From positions 21,259 to 85,258 of the forward strand of contig PYST01000172.1 in assembly GCA_003049485.1 (NCBI GenBank): a DNA stretch of 64,000 bases, written 5' to 3'. Of this stretch, positions 1 to 12,081 are shown piece by piece. The position numbers and the translations under genes are program-made. The stretch is from Ophioceras dolichostomum (Eukaryota; Ascomycota; Sordariomycetes; Magnaporthales; Ophioceraceae). The first letter of the stretch is position 1; every line of letters begins with the position of its first letter. The notes beneath the pieces are model-generated. The model was not told the DNA's origin, ran no database searches, and saw only the letters and a list, made by a program, of their open reading frames with translations.

Positions 1-232
1 GCGACGGCCGGGACGGCCATGGCGGCCAGGACACCCTGTAACAAAGGCAGAGTATTAGCATTGAGTGACCATATCATTTGCTTGGGCCTTGAGTTAAGGG
101 GGCCAGTAGACGTACAGCATAGCGGCGGGCGACCTCAGCGGGGCCAGCACGGGGCTGAACGCCGAAGGAGGACACGGTGGACGAGGCCAACAGGCCCGTC
201 AGGAGAAGGGAGAGGATTGAAGGGGTCTGCAT
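1..232 (-). CDS. Secreted protein, 5' end only (runs off left edge)
   Basis: A minus-strand ATG at 232 opens a typical fungal signal peptide: MQTPS, then a hydrophobic core (ILSLLLTGLLA), then small residues. The first exon appears to end at 116, before a GTACGT donor. A branch site TGCTAAT near 54-60 and the acceptor TTACAG at 36-41 lead into a second exon starting at 35, in phase 0 (GVLAAMAVPAV) and open to the window edge. A TATA box and a pyrimidine-rich leader lie upstream, which supports a real promoter and start. The product is expected to enter the secretory pathway. Too little remains to name a family; cell-wall protein, hydrolase and small effector-like protein are all possible. The signal peptide is seen directly; the intron is inferred from consensus signals. 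Confidence 0.55.
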
Positions 233-3200
233 GTTTGCGAAGAGACGTTTGACCGTGGGGGCTTGATGAAGGGCGTAGCCGGAGAAGTGATGAGTCGAAC
301 TAGGAGGCGAGTCGAGACCAGACACTGGAGACCTGAAGAGCAGAAGGGGAGAGAGAGTGAGCTTGAATGGGAGATTCCGTGGCTTTATATAGACCGCCCA
401 AAGTCCGTCGCTAGTCTAGAAATATCTAGCTACTTAAGGAGGCGATGAGGCGACATGCGGGATAGATGAGTATAGGCTCTGCTAAGACTGTCTCTACCCG
501 GACAAGCCAGTCCCTATCACGACTTCGACTGCAGCATCCCACGACCACCAAGATTTCAACGGCATCCGCGAGGCAATATGGATAAAAGACTCTCAACACC
601 CTTGCGGGACCTCCCCGTCGACTCCCGCTCCCCGCGTTGGGGAAAGACTATGTGCTTCTAGAGGAAGGGTGCACACGCGAGCCAGGAAGTGATTAACAGA
701 GGCTATACTCGAGGATGACGACGACACCTTGTTCCGATGTGGAGATCCCTTCAAGAATGATGGAGGGAAAGGGCCGTCTTTCCATAGCTCCGGATGCCCC
801 GGTGGCCTGGCCGGTGGCCTCGTGGATTTCTGGAAAGGGAATGGAGGAGAGAAGGCAAAAACGCGGAGAGCCGCCAGGAGGCGTTAGTTGAGAGAACTTG
901 GTAACTCAGTCGGGCAAAATCATATACTTACTAGTATACACGATATATTGCGCCGGTATAGGATCATATGTGATCATATGTGAAAGGCAAAAACCCGGGG
1001 CTAGCTTTTCCCCACCTCCCACATACCGACCGGTCAATGATAGATCGGCGGTGATAGACGACCACGGGCGCGGTCATGTACAGAGCCAGAAGATGGCGGG
1101 CCGCGAGCAGTTCGGCGTGCAGCAGGGATCCAAAGCGATGTGGCAAGTTGACAAGCTTGAGATGGGCAAGCTGCAGAAGCGAGGCTAAGTCGTCTAGCTA
1201 TTCACAGGGTCTTTTCATCTAAGCAGGCTGGGAACCGAGGAATCTGTGCAGAAGAGACCTTGCAGAGAGCGTGATTCTCTGCTCCAACATGACGAGCCGT
1301 GCGCCTCTCGCCCGTTTGCCGGCCTGTCTGGGCCCAGATGGTGAGTGATCCCATATCGATGATGTGACATGATGCATGCCGCATGTTTGGTGATGATGAT
1401 TCGAAAAGAGAAGTGGGTGAGGCCCGCGCGGTCCCAGTGATGCCCGCTCGTGCGGAGAAGCATGCGTGCAGCTTTCCCTATCCTGCTGGCCGGGCGCTGT
1501 GGGTGATATCAGAGGCTAATATCACACATATTGCATCATAACAAGCCTGCCCAAACCACAGCGAGCGAGATCGAGTGAGACGGCCCGGTCACTGCGGTTT
1601 TTTTCTTCTTCGAAAAACCAGGGAGAGAAAATCTCTGAAGCAGAAATAGCTCTCTTAGCCGGTAGTCAATAGAGTCCTTATGAAAACCCATCTGGGCGCA
1701 TGGCTTGTGTGACGCGGCCTCGTCCTTCTGACGGGTTAAGTTTATGAGGCGATCGTCAACTTTATAAACTGTGTGAAGGAGGACGTGTTTGCTTAGCGGC
1801 ATCGATGACATAATCTCAAGACGACATCGACGTCTGAATTAGGTTTTCTAGCATCAATGACACCCATCTTCTCTTATTCACCTTCCCATTCTGGGCCTGA
1901 GCCCCTGAGCCCCCTGAGCCCCCTGAATTGACAGATAAGGTACCCCAGGTTTGGGGCTTCACCAGTGCTACTCTCGCTCGATCTGCTCTGCCCTGCCAAG
2001 GGGAGCTTGTCTGCCTATCTTCCCCACAAAGATCACGGATAGATCGAGCTTAAAATGCCGAGTGACTGGTCGTCTCGAAGGGGCACCCCAGATCGCTTGT
2101 TCGATAAGGTAAGGAAGGGAGGTAGGGAGGTGGCTGGCTGCGAGAGCACGTCTGCCTGCCCGGCAGGTCTTGCATATAGTATAGAAGCTGGAAACTTTCA
2201 ACGGCGGCCGATACAACGAGAGGATGTGGTGTCTTGGCAGAATGCTGGTTTATGGCTGGTGGAAAATGGCATCGATCGTGGACCGACGTGGGACCAGGGT
2301 TCCCCATTTGGAGACTACTTGTTGTTCAGAAACGCGTAAGTCTATCATTTTACAGCGAACTATCCCCCTAGCCTTTTTAGTCTACCTACATCGATCACTT
2401 TTCGCCGTAGAATATCCGTTCCGGCCGACCACCTCCCGAGGCCCGTCTTCCTGGAGACGTAGGACCAAAGACGAACCAAACATCGTCTATTCCGCAAGCA
2501 CTCTGACACGTCGTTTGGGCCCCAGCTCCGAGCATCGGAAACGAGGTGATGAGAGAATATTACATCAAATCGTAGTGCTGTGTTGGCCCGTTGGCGAGAG
2601 GGCTTGTCATCGTCAGTCCGGGTCAGTCATTCTCTCCATTCTCCTTTTCTGCTGAGGGTATCATCATCGCCAATACCATAAGAAACCAGAACAACCAAAT
2701 CGCCAGCCCGAGCTGTCGAGGGCCGAAGACCGACCGACCGGCCGAACGGGAATCTTGTACAATCCAACTTTCGGTCGAACCCCCCGGACATCAAAGAATT
2801 GCAGAGCCATACCATATTCTCCCAGCAAAACAAAGGTTTGACGTTGAAAAACTTTTGTCCTCCCTTGATGTTTCTATTTTCAGCTCACTTCAGATAGTGC
2901 AGTTAATATGGAACCCGACAGACAAGTTTGAGTCCAGCATGATTGATTGATTGGCGCGGGACCCATGAGAGAAAAAAAAAACAATATAGCCAGCAGCCTC
3001 CCACTTCCTGTGGGTGATGGAGACCCGGGAGGGCAACTCCACCTGTTCGTCACGCAGCCCAAGCCAAGATCCCGTTTTCCCGGCGGACGGCTGGCCAACA
3101 AGCACCGGGACCGCCACCACCCACCGTGAGGAAGGTCCATTTTGGGCCAGACTGACCAGACCAGACCGACCAGACTGCATCAAAACAAAAAAACGTGGTC

Positions 3201-5421
3201 ACCCCGGTTGTGGAACCCAGCAGTCAGCCAGCTAGCGGTATTGGGCTATGGCGATGATGGGTATGCGGCGCGGGATATGACTTTATCCAAGCGATATCTC
3301 TGGCTGACCTCCCTAGCGAAACATTCGTCGTTTTGGGGCTTGTTCAGCCCTTTTCTGGTTCTTTTCTGCGTCATGCGCTGCTGATCTGCGGCTCCTCCCT
3401 CCCTCACTCCATCCCAGCAGATTGATTGTGCGTCATTGCCTGGTCTAGGCTTACTGATTCCATGGAGGTCTGGATTCTTCGTAATAGTACTAGGAGTACT
3501 GCCCCCCTTTCGGGTTTGTCCACTCCTAGTAGGACGCCGATATTTCCTGATCAGGATGTGTGAATGGGATTGCCTTGTTGACGACATCTTTCCTCACGAA
3601 CAACCTCGATTTTTCCTTCCCTCGTTGTGAAGTACCATAATGCCATGGCACCATTGTAGTGGCGAAAGGGAAGACGGAGTTGAGCGACACTGACTATCTC
3701 AGCCCTGGGAGCGTAGCATCGAATTTGGACGGATATAGGCATCGTGATCGCTTATTGGCTCGGGCGGGGCCTCCTACTATCTGTTATCGTACAGAGGCTT
3801 GAGCTGTCTGGTGACTGGATGTGCCTTCTCGGACCACGGCCTAGATCGTTCCGTGAGCCCAGGGTGTCACCCACGCCTCTCTCAAGCGAGGAGGGGGTCA
3901 ACTAGCCTCGCTAGAGCCCCGTGGGCTTGACAAAGTTGCTGACTCACCGCCTATCTGGACACTCCTGAGGCAAGCCGCCATCTCAGGGGCGACCTCAGCT
4001 TCGAGAACCCGACAAGGTGGCTACTTGATCGGGGGTTCTGTTCGTGAGCTCCGGCCTTGGCCAAGCCTGCGTTGATCTGCGCTCCCTGGTTGGCTCCGGG
4101 TTCCCCGGCCAGCTAGAGATACGGCCATGTCCCAGTGAGCCCTTTCCATTGGGCATCCACGACCTCCTTCGCGAGATCCCAAGGCATGGCAACCACTCCA
4201 ATCTTGGCTTGGAAAGCGACTCGCACCCCTTGAAGACAGAGTCCAGTTCGTTAACCTTTAAGTCTCCTAGCGAGGAGGGCGGGGAGCATGCTTGGAGATC
4301 GCTTACCTGTGGGAGAGACGGGGAATACGACGACGCTGCTACGCCGCCGGTCTCTTGCCTTGCCATGGCCGGTAGGTAGGTATGCAATTGTCAGGTCGCT
4401 CGGCTACCAACCTGCATAAGCAGCACAAGACGGACGGCACTCGATGCTGTCCCACCCGGTTTTTTTCTCCTCTGTTTTTTCTTGGGCGTCACCGAAGTCC
4501 CGCCGCCGGCGCGGTGGAAGATTTGACCGTCCTCGTTCTCACCACAGTTCGGGGGACGTTCTTCCGGCAGGCTTCACCAACGACCGACCCATGAAAAGCC
4601 ACGCATCCCTCGCTGGCGCAATTGCCACCATCATTCAGCTAAAATCTCCGATTCCTCAGTTTTCCATGCCTTCCATTTCGTCGATATTCTTCCTTTCCTT
4701 CCTTGCTTCCTTCTTTGTAACCCTTTTGACGAGTCGCCATTCCGGCACCTTGCCTTGGCATATGGGAGACGCCTCGGGAAGTGGGTGACCTGGAGGCGAG
4801 GTCTCGGAGGGCGCACCAACGGCCGCTTCGCCCCGCCCTGGCAATGTCAGACACTGGAACATCCAGGTGAGGATCGTACCTCCTGAAAGGGCAGGTTCTT
4901 CCGCTGTGGTTTCTGTGGGTTTGGCCAGCGTGAGGTCGGTGTTCATCAGGATGGGAGGTAGTGTCGCAGGTCGGCGCACACATTCGCCGACGAGGGCAGC
5001 AGCAAGGACAACGATCGTCGAAAACGAGCCTGGCTCCGGCCTAGCTTCTCGCAGGAGTGGGTTGCGTCAGCACCTTCCGGTCTTTGGACCGGCTCAAGAC
5101 TTGGTGGTATTGGACCGGTTCATTCCTGGCTGTGTTTGATATGACGCCTTTTGCGCAGTAAAAGCACAATTCAGGGGCAAAATGGTTGGCTCGATATGAT
5201 GAGGAGCCAAGCCGAAGACACGACAGAGAACAAGGCAAGAGAAAGAAGGCCCGAAAAACCAGCCAAACCTCGTAGTATTCACAATCTAGGCAGATAGTCG
5301 TCTAATCGTCAAAACCGATGTCGTTATGCCACAATATCCATTCCTTGGTCAATGTATTCTTTCTTCTCCCGAAGCCTTGCCCAACCCCTCACGGGCTGGC
5401 GCGTTTCCATACCTGTCCCAC
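233..5421. other. Intergenic region, no gene recognised
   Basis: About 5.2 kb separates the left-edge secreted-protein gene from the deacetylase gene. All ORFs here are under 150 codons, overlap in several frames and show no family motif. Minor structures are a direct repeat of a CATATG-containing unit at 962-981, short CCCTGAGC-type repeats near 1895-1925, and a GC-rich block at about 3840-4350. The right end holds the deacetylase 3' flank. One 40-codon ORF at 4666-4788 begins with a signal-peptide-like stretch but has no other support. Confidence 0.5.
383..391 (-). promoter_or_regulatory. TATA box of the left-edge secreted-protein gene
   Basis: On the minus strand this reads TATATAAAG. It lies about 150 nt upstream of the ATG at 232, followed by a CT-rich stretch (about 330-365) typical of a fungal core promoter and leader. 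No other gene is close enough to own it. Confidence 0.5.
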
Positions 5422-6824
5422 CTAGCTCGAGTCGACTTCGTCTTCCTCTCGGCGGTGAACTCTGGCACCGAACTTCCACACCTCGTCGATGACGAGAAGG
5501 GGGCCGTCCCGGTCTCGGCCCTCAGACAAGATCACCAGGTCCGCGTCGGCGCCGGGGTCCAGAGAGCCCTTCACGCCGGAGAGGCCCAGCATCGCGGCGG
5601 GCGTCGCCGTGACCGCCTTCAGAGCCTGCGGGATGGAGCAGCCGCTCCAGCCGAGGAAGTTCGTGACGCACTCGATCAGCGTGATGGAGCTGCCCGCGAT
5701 CCTGCCGGACTCCTCCAGCGTCAGGACGGGGCCCGTCTTGATGATGGTGCTGGACTCGTCCCCGTTCGTCCAGTCGTACTTGCCGTCGGGCAGGCCGACG
5801 AGGTGCATCGCGTCCGTGACGAGGATGAAGCCGTCCGGGTGCGCGTTGAAGGCGATCTTGATGGTGGTCGGGTGCAGGTGGATGCCGTCAGAGATGATGC
5901 CGAAGTACGGGCGGGGCAGGCTCTCGGCGATGCCGAGCACGCCGAAGATGCCCGGGTTCCGGTGGTGGAGGGGCCGCATGGCATTGAACAGGTGCGTGAT
6001 CATGGTCGCGCCCGCGGCGACGGCGAGGGAGGCCTGCTCGTAGGTCGCCTCGGAGTGCCCGATGGAGTAGATGATGCCTCGGTCTGTGATCTCCGGGATC
6101 AGAGCCGTCATGTTGCCGACCTCGGGCGCGGCGGTGAGCATCCTGATGGGAAGCGGCCCCGATGATGCACCTGGTCGGATGTTGGCTACCCCGTACATGT
6201 CCTCGAGGTCCTCCACTGTCCAGGCTTGACGGAGCACGTCCACGTTGTGGATTCCGTTCTTGGTCGGGCTGAGAAAGGGGCCCTCGACGTGAGCGCCCAA
6301 CGATTCGGCGCCATCCTCGGCGCAGTGGTATTTGCCCGAAGGTCCCAGGAACGGCAGTACCTTGATGGCATGTCAGCAGAAGGGGACCGACTGGTTGGAA
6401 GACTTTCGTCGGTCTCATATTCCCGGGGAGGCGTTTAACTCACCTTGTGATATAGCTCGCGTGTCTGGCTCGTGACGGTCGGGACATACGACGTGACGCC
6501 TGTCGTGATCAGCTTCCTGTTGAGGTCCCTGACCTTCTTTCCGTATTGCGTCATATCCGCGAACAGGGAGGAGAAGTTGAAGCCGAAGGCGCCGTTGAGT
6601 TGGGCGTCGATCAGGCCGGGAGAAACGATGCGGCCCCCGAGGTCGACGATCTCGTCTGGTAGGATCTGCTCATCGTAGAAGGCCGCCTGGCTGCGAACGA
6701 TCTTGCCCGTTTCCGAGCTCACCCAGAGGTCTTCGTCGACGAGTTTGTCCCCGCGCAGCAGACGACAGTTTGTGAACTTGGTGATGCCATTTCTGGGCTC
6801 CGACGACCAAACCGTAGCCGGCAT
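5422..6824 (-). CDS. dac1: N-acetylglucosamine-6-phosphate deacetylase
   Basis: Hydrolyses GlcNAc-6-phosphate to glucosamine-6-phosphate and acetate in the cytosol, the second step of GlcNAc catabolism. Two exons: 6824-6444 and 6360-5422, joined across an 83-nt intron (GTGAGT donor, CAAG acceptor, phase 0), give 439 residues, normal for fungal NagA-type enzymes. Amidohydrolase signatures occur in order: SPGLIDAQLNG near residue 75, the metal-ligand motif HVEGP with Glu153, GHSEAT with His229, THLFNAM with His250, SDGIHLHP with His288, and the catalytic Asp310 in LVTDAM. The start at 6824 is the first ATG after an A-rich CAACACAAAAA context, and no upstream ATG was found in the leader examined. 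It diverges from the GH3 gene across 1.7 kb. A tandem CACAAA pair upstream could bind the cluster's Ndt80-type regulator. Family assignment is very firm; the symbol follows Trichoderma/Candida usage. Confidence 0.95.
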
Positions 6825-8486
6825 TTTTTGTGTTGGTGGTGCTGCGGGTGGCGGCGGCTGCTCGATGTTGATGTTTGCCTCACTGTGTAGCCGTTGTTGC
6901 TTCTCTCAGCCAGGAGGATAGAGGAGTTTGTGGCGCTTTGTGAGGGCGGCTAGTTCGACTAGGCCGAGGAGGCTCAGGACTACTGTCCTTTCTCTGCACT
7001 TTAGGGGCTCCATGTACAAAACATACAGGAAGAGGAAACAGAAAGGAAATAGGTAGAACTAAAAGGTCACGGTAGTGACTGAGTATTAAAGCTGCTACTG
7101 ACCTACCTGAGGGTCCTGAACCCACCATGGCGGCGTTGCTGACTCAAAGCTTTCGGAACGCTCGAGTGAAGTCAGAGCGCCGAAGCCGGCCTATACCATG
7201 CTGAACGAGGACTCGTTGGCCGAGTCTTCCGGGGGTCACGACGAGGTAACAAGAACCGACAGGAGTGGCGGAACCTGCTGCGGTTGCGTGGACGTGGTCG
7301 TCCACCACTCAAAGTCCCGAATACTCTAGATCGACACTAGGTACTACCAACGGCACATTGGTAAAGAGGCACAGTGCGAGTGGACGTGGTGGCCAGACCA
7401 TCTGGGCGCCTCGTGGCCGCCGAAAGATGTCCCATCAAATTAGTCACAGGAGCGACACTTTGACAGAACGCTCCAGCAGTGTTCTAAGTCGTCTTGGTGC
7501 TTGAGCTCTGCGAATGCGCGACGTTAGCGTCCGCGGTCCGTCCTTGTCCCAGTCCAGCCAGTCCATCGATAACGGACTGAGAGCGACGAGCTACTTGTTG
7601 ATGGCCTGGGTGCATCGGTCCCGGTCCGATTCTTCGCCACTGGGCGGTCGCACAGCGAAACACAGACGGTCACAACTTCGGGAAACTTGAGGACACATTG
7701 GACTGGGGTGTACACTTACAAGACTGACACAATCCTTTTCTTTTACCAAGTACGATATCACCGGGGTTTCGGGGGGCGTGATGGACAAAATGGGCATCAA
7801 AGAACCTATGTAACGTTAACGTTCCCTAGGGCTCCAGTCGATGGTGGGAGGGAGACAGTGAGGAGATCTGGTACCTTAGCTCTAGAATTTGCCAGGTGGC
7901 AGCCCTGCCAACTGTCAGGACGGACCGAACACAGTGCTCACAGCAAGGGGAGTCAGTCGATAAGCCGACCGATATGGACGACAAGCATTCAGCCAATAAC
8001 GCAGTGTTGTTCCGGCTCTCCACCAAAAGATGAGCGACAGAGCTCGGTGGAGCGCTGAGGGCGGGGGTTCAACCCAACTGCTGTGGACGAAGCCCCACAG
8101 TTGGTGCACCTGTAAGCCAAACAAAGCCCACAATTGGCCCCCTTCTCGCCTCAATCACTGCACACTAGACTTAGACCCGACTTCCAGTCTTTCTTGTTGT
8201 TGTTACACTTACACAGTACACCAAACACCCGTGGCGGCCGTCTGCTTCTTGCTGGAGCCGGGAGCAACCAGCGGCTTAACGACCACAACCAACGATGCCC
8301 ACAATAACGTGACAGCCGTCACCGAAGCCACCTAACAGACGGACCCAGACGGCCACCCCCCCTTTCCGCATTCCGCTATTACGCAACGCAGGGCATACTG
8401 GCTGGCCCATTACGACTTTCTGTTATCCAGGCGAGGAGAGAAATACTAGTTGCTATACGGACGGCCCCTCCCTCGTTCAGCCAACC
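6825..8486. promoter_or_regulatory. Divergent promoter region between dac1 and the GH3 gene
   Basis: About 1.66 kb of non-coding DNA between two divergently transcribed GlcNAc genes, so it must hold both promoters. The dac1-proximal side has the tandem CACAAA pair. The GH3-proximal side has a pyrimidine-rich leader (about 8461-8486). ORFs are short and overlap on both strands. I see no other coding signal. Confidence 0.55.
6927..6942 (-). promoter_or_regulatory. Tandem MSE-like (Ndt80-type) sites upstream of dac1
   Basis: On the dac1 strand this reads CACAAAGCGCCACAAA, two CACAAA cores whose starts are exactly 10 bp apart (one helical turn), about 105-120 bp upstream of the dac1 ATG. Ndt80 proteins bind elements close to gNCRCAAAW, and both copies fit the NCRCAAA part. 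The RON1-type regulator two genes away has this DNA-binding domain. Binding is inference. Confidence 0.4.
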
Positions 8487-11400
8487 ATGAGCAACATAGC
8501 CAGTGAGCTGGAAGACCCACTATGGCGAGACCTCGACTGGTACGTGAATCCGTTGTCCGTCCTAGCGCAGCTCGTTCAAGTCCCCCTTCCAAGACAGGGA
8601 GGGCAGACACGGACGGGCGAGGCCATCGCCGACTCCTTCCTCCGTGCTTCCTCCCTTCGTTCCCTCATCCCCCATTCCGTGTTCCCCGGTCTGCTCGGGT
8701 GTGCAAGACGCAGGCAGACCCATACCCCGGCGGTGGCCCCCAACCAAGCCGATCTTCCAAGCGGTAATGTGTGCAGTATGTCGCTGACTCCTCGCGTTCA
8801 CCTCGTGCTCCCGGCCTCGTAGGGCCATTGGCCAGATGCTGCTGATGGGATGGGACGGCACTGAAGTCACGCCCCAGATCCGCAGCCTGATCGAGGACCA
8901 CCACTTGGGGTCTATCATCCTGACGGCTAAGAACCTCAAGTGTCCGTGCTTCTTCTATTTTGTGACTCTCTTTGTCTCCATACGTCTCTCTCCCCTTTCG
9001 ATCTCGTTCATGTACCCGTTCTTGTACCCGTGACGTGACGTGGTGGGTAGCAAGTATGCTTCATCGTCAGCCTGCCTACTACCCATGCTGCCCGTGCTGC
9101 AGCTCGTGCTGCATTCCCCTTCTGCAAAGGCAGGGGTACGGGAGAAGAATTCCTCGCTCGAAGATCCAGACAAACCACGTGATAAGCCTTCTTCCTTCCC
9201 TTGTCGGGAGGGAGCTCGGTGCCTAAAGCCGCCTTTGGATCGGCACTCGTTTCATTGACTGGCAATACAAAAGTCCGGTCCATACAACCGAAGAACTCAA
9301 GCTGACATGTCGTGGCCACCTGTCCCCTTCTTCCTTGTTCTTCACCCTCCACAGCCGCTCACGAGACGGCAAAGCTAGTGCAAGAACTTCAGACCATAGC
9401 GCACCAAGCCGGTCACCCACAGCCGCTGCTCATCGCCGTCGATCAGGAGAATGGCGGCGTCAACAGCCTTTTCGATGAGGACTACATCTGCCAGTTCCCC
9501 AGCGCCATGGGTATCGCGGCTGCGGGGACTACAGATCTGGCCTACGAAATCGCCAAGGCTACGGCCACGGAGGTCTCGGCGGTCGGGGTAAACCTCATGC
9601 TGGGACCCGTGCTGGACGTGCTGACAAACGCGCGTTATCAACCGCTGGGCGTCCGCGCATCCAGCGATGACCCCCAAGAAGTGTCACTGTACGGCATCGC
9701 GACCATGAATGGCTACAAGGACGTAGGGTTGGCTACATGCGGCAAGCACTTCCCCTCGTACGGAAATCTCGACTTCGCGGGATCGAGCCTGGACATCCCG
9801 ATCATCACCCAAACACTCGAGGAGCTGGCCCTGAGCGCCTTGGTTCCATTCCGCAATGCCATCGAGACGGGCCGGCTCGACGCCATGTTCGTCGGCGGCT
9901 GCGGCATCACCAACCCGTCCATGAACGTGGGCCACGCGTGCCTTTCCGACCAGGTCGTCGACGACCTCCTCCGCAACGACCTGGGCTTCCAGGGCGTCGC
10001 CATCTCCGAGTGCCTCGAGATGGAGGCCCTCAGCCACGAGATCGGCGTCAAGGGCGGAACCGTCATGGCGGTCGAGGCCGGGTGCGACCTGGTTCTGTTG
10101 TGTCGCGCCTACGACGTGCAGCTCGAGGCCATCGCGGGTCTGAAGCTGGGCGTCGAGAACGGTATCATCACGCAGGAGCGCATCTACACGTCGCTGAGGC
10201 GCGTGCTGCAGATGAAGAAGGCCTGCACCTCGTGGGCCAAGGCCCTGAACCCGTCCGGCATATCGCTGCTCTCCAAGATCCACCCGTCGCACCTGGCCCT
10301 CTCGCGGCAGGCGTACGACGACTCCATCACCGTGATGCGCGACCACGACAAGCTGCTGCCGTTGAACCAGTCCATGCACCCGGATGAGGAACTGCTGCTG
10401 CTGACGCCCCTGGTGAAACCGCTGCCCGCCTCCGCCGCCACCAAGACTTTGCTCAGCAAGTCCAAGCTTCAGCAGGACGACGCGCCTACCATCCACGACA
10501 AGTGGCAGCACCGCGATCGAGGCGCGATAATGAGCGGCGAAGGGGTCTTCAGAGAGCTCGGACGGTCTCTAGCTAGGGCGAGACACGCGAAGCTTCTGCA
10601 TACATCCTATACAGCGAATGGTGTAAGGCCAGGTGAGTATTATTGGCTATGGGCTGACATATCAACAGCAACAAGTCCAGTCCCCTCCCTCCCTACATAC
10701 CGGAGTGTGGCATTCATGGCATTCAATTCTGACAACCCCTACCATCCTATATCTAGTCCACGAAAACCTGATCACCCGCGCGTCGTGCATCATAATCGTC
10801 ACGGCCGACGCGAACCGCAACCTCTACCAGGCGGGATTCACCAAGCACGTGGCGATGATCTGCGCCATGCTGCGCGCCAGCGGCCAGAAGAAGTCCCTCG
10901 CCGTCGTGGCCGTCAGCTCGCCCTACGACTTCGCCATGGACAAGTCGGTCGGGACGTACATCTGCACATTCGACTTCACCGAGACGGCCATGCAGTCGCT
11001 GGTGCGCGTGCTCTCGGGCGAGGTCTCGCCCCCGCACGGCACCCTGCCGGGGACGCTGCGCAAGAGCAGGAAGGTGCTCAAGTCGCGCCAGCAGTGGCTG
11101 GTTGAGGGCTACGAGCCCGCGCGCGACGCGAGGGGGCTGAACGACCTGCTGCACGCTGTCGTGCGCGCTAGCAAGCCTGGGGTCGGCACCCTCGGTGGTG
11201 GCGGCGGTGGTGGTAGTAGTAATTCTGGTTTGGCTTCCTACCTCAGCGCCACCACGGCCGCGTCGTTCCAGCTCCCGCCCTCGTCGTCCGCGCCGCAGGG
11301 GGGCACAAACAACATCACAAGCGGCGGCGGCATCGAGGAGTCGCACTTCGTCGTGCGCAACAGCTCCACGCAAGCCCTGTACGGCTTCTGCGCGACGTAC

Positions 11401-12039
11401 TTTTTCCCGTCCGACGGTATCGGCGCCATCGGCGCCATCTTCGTCGACCCGGCCAAGCGCAACGTCTCGATCGGCCGCTCTCTGCAGCGGCGCGCCCTGC
11501 GCAGCCTCCTGCAGCAGCGCAGGGGAGGGGCCGTCAAGAAGATACAGCTCGGCTGCTCCCTCCCGGGCGTGTTCCTCGGGATCCCCCTCGACGCCGACGG
11601 TGCTGCTCCCACCAAGAGCTGGTTCGCGGGCGGCGGGTGGGACCTGCGCGTGCCGCGCCGGCTGACTGCTTTAGATATTGCGGATCTGCCGTCGTGGAGC
11701 GCGCCGGAGGGCCTGCTGCAGAACATACAGCGGGCGGGCATCAGTTTTGATCTGGTGCATGGGCTTGATAATGCTGAGTCTGTGCTGGGCCATGTGCGCA
11801 AGCATTCTGGCGGGCCTGAGGCGCTGGAGCTGTATAGGCTTGCGCTGCTGGAGACGAAGACGTGCGGCGTCGTGCGTGCTAAGTCTACCGCCGCCGCTCC
11901 TGGTAGTGGTGCTGCCGGTGGAGGAGGAGGAGGAGGAGATGCCGCCGGCCCCGTCCTGCTGGGAACGGTCATCATCTGCAGCCCCGGCAGCTCGCTGTCT
12001 ACGTATATCCCGCCCCTGATGCGTCCCCCGCCTCCCGGA

Positions 12040-12081
<42 letters not shown>

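Noticed and set aside
4666..4788. 40-residue ORF with a signal-peptide-like start
   Set aside because: Hydrophobic stretch comes from a T-rich tract (TTCC repeats); no promoter, intron or continuation found.
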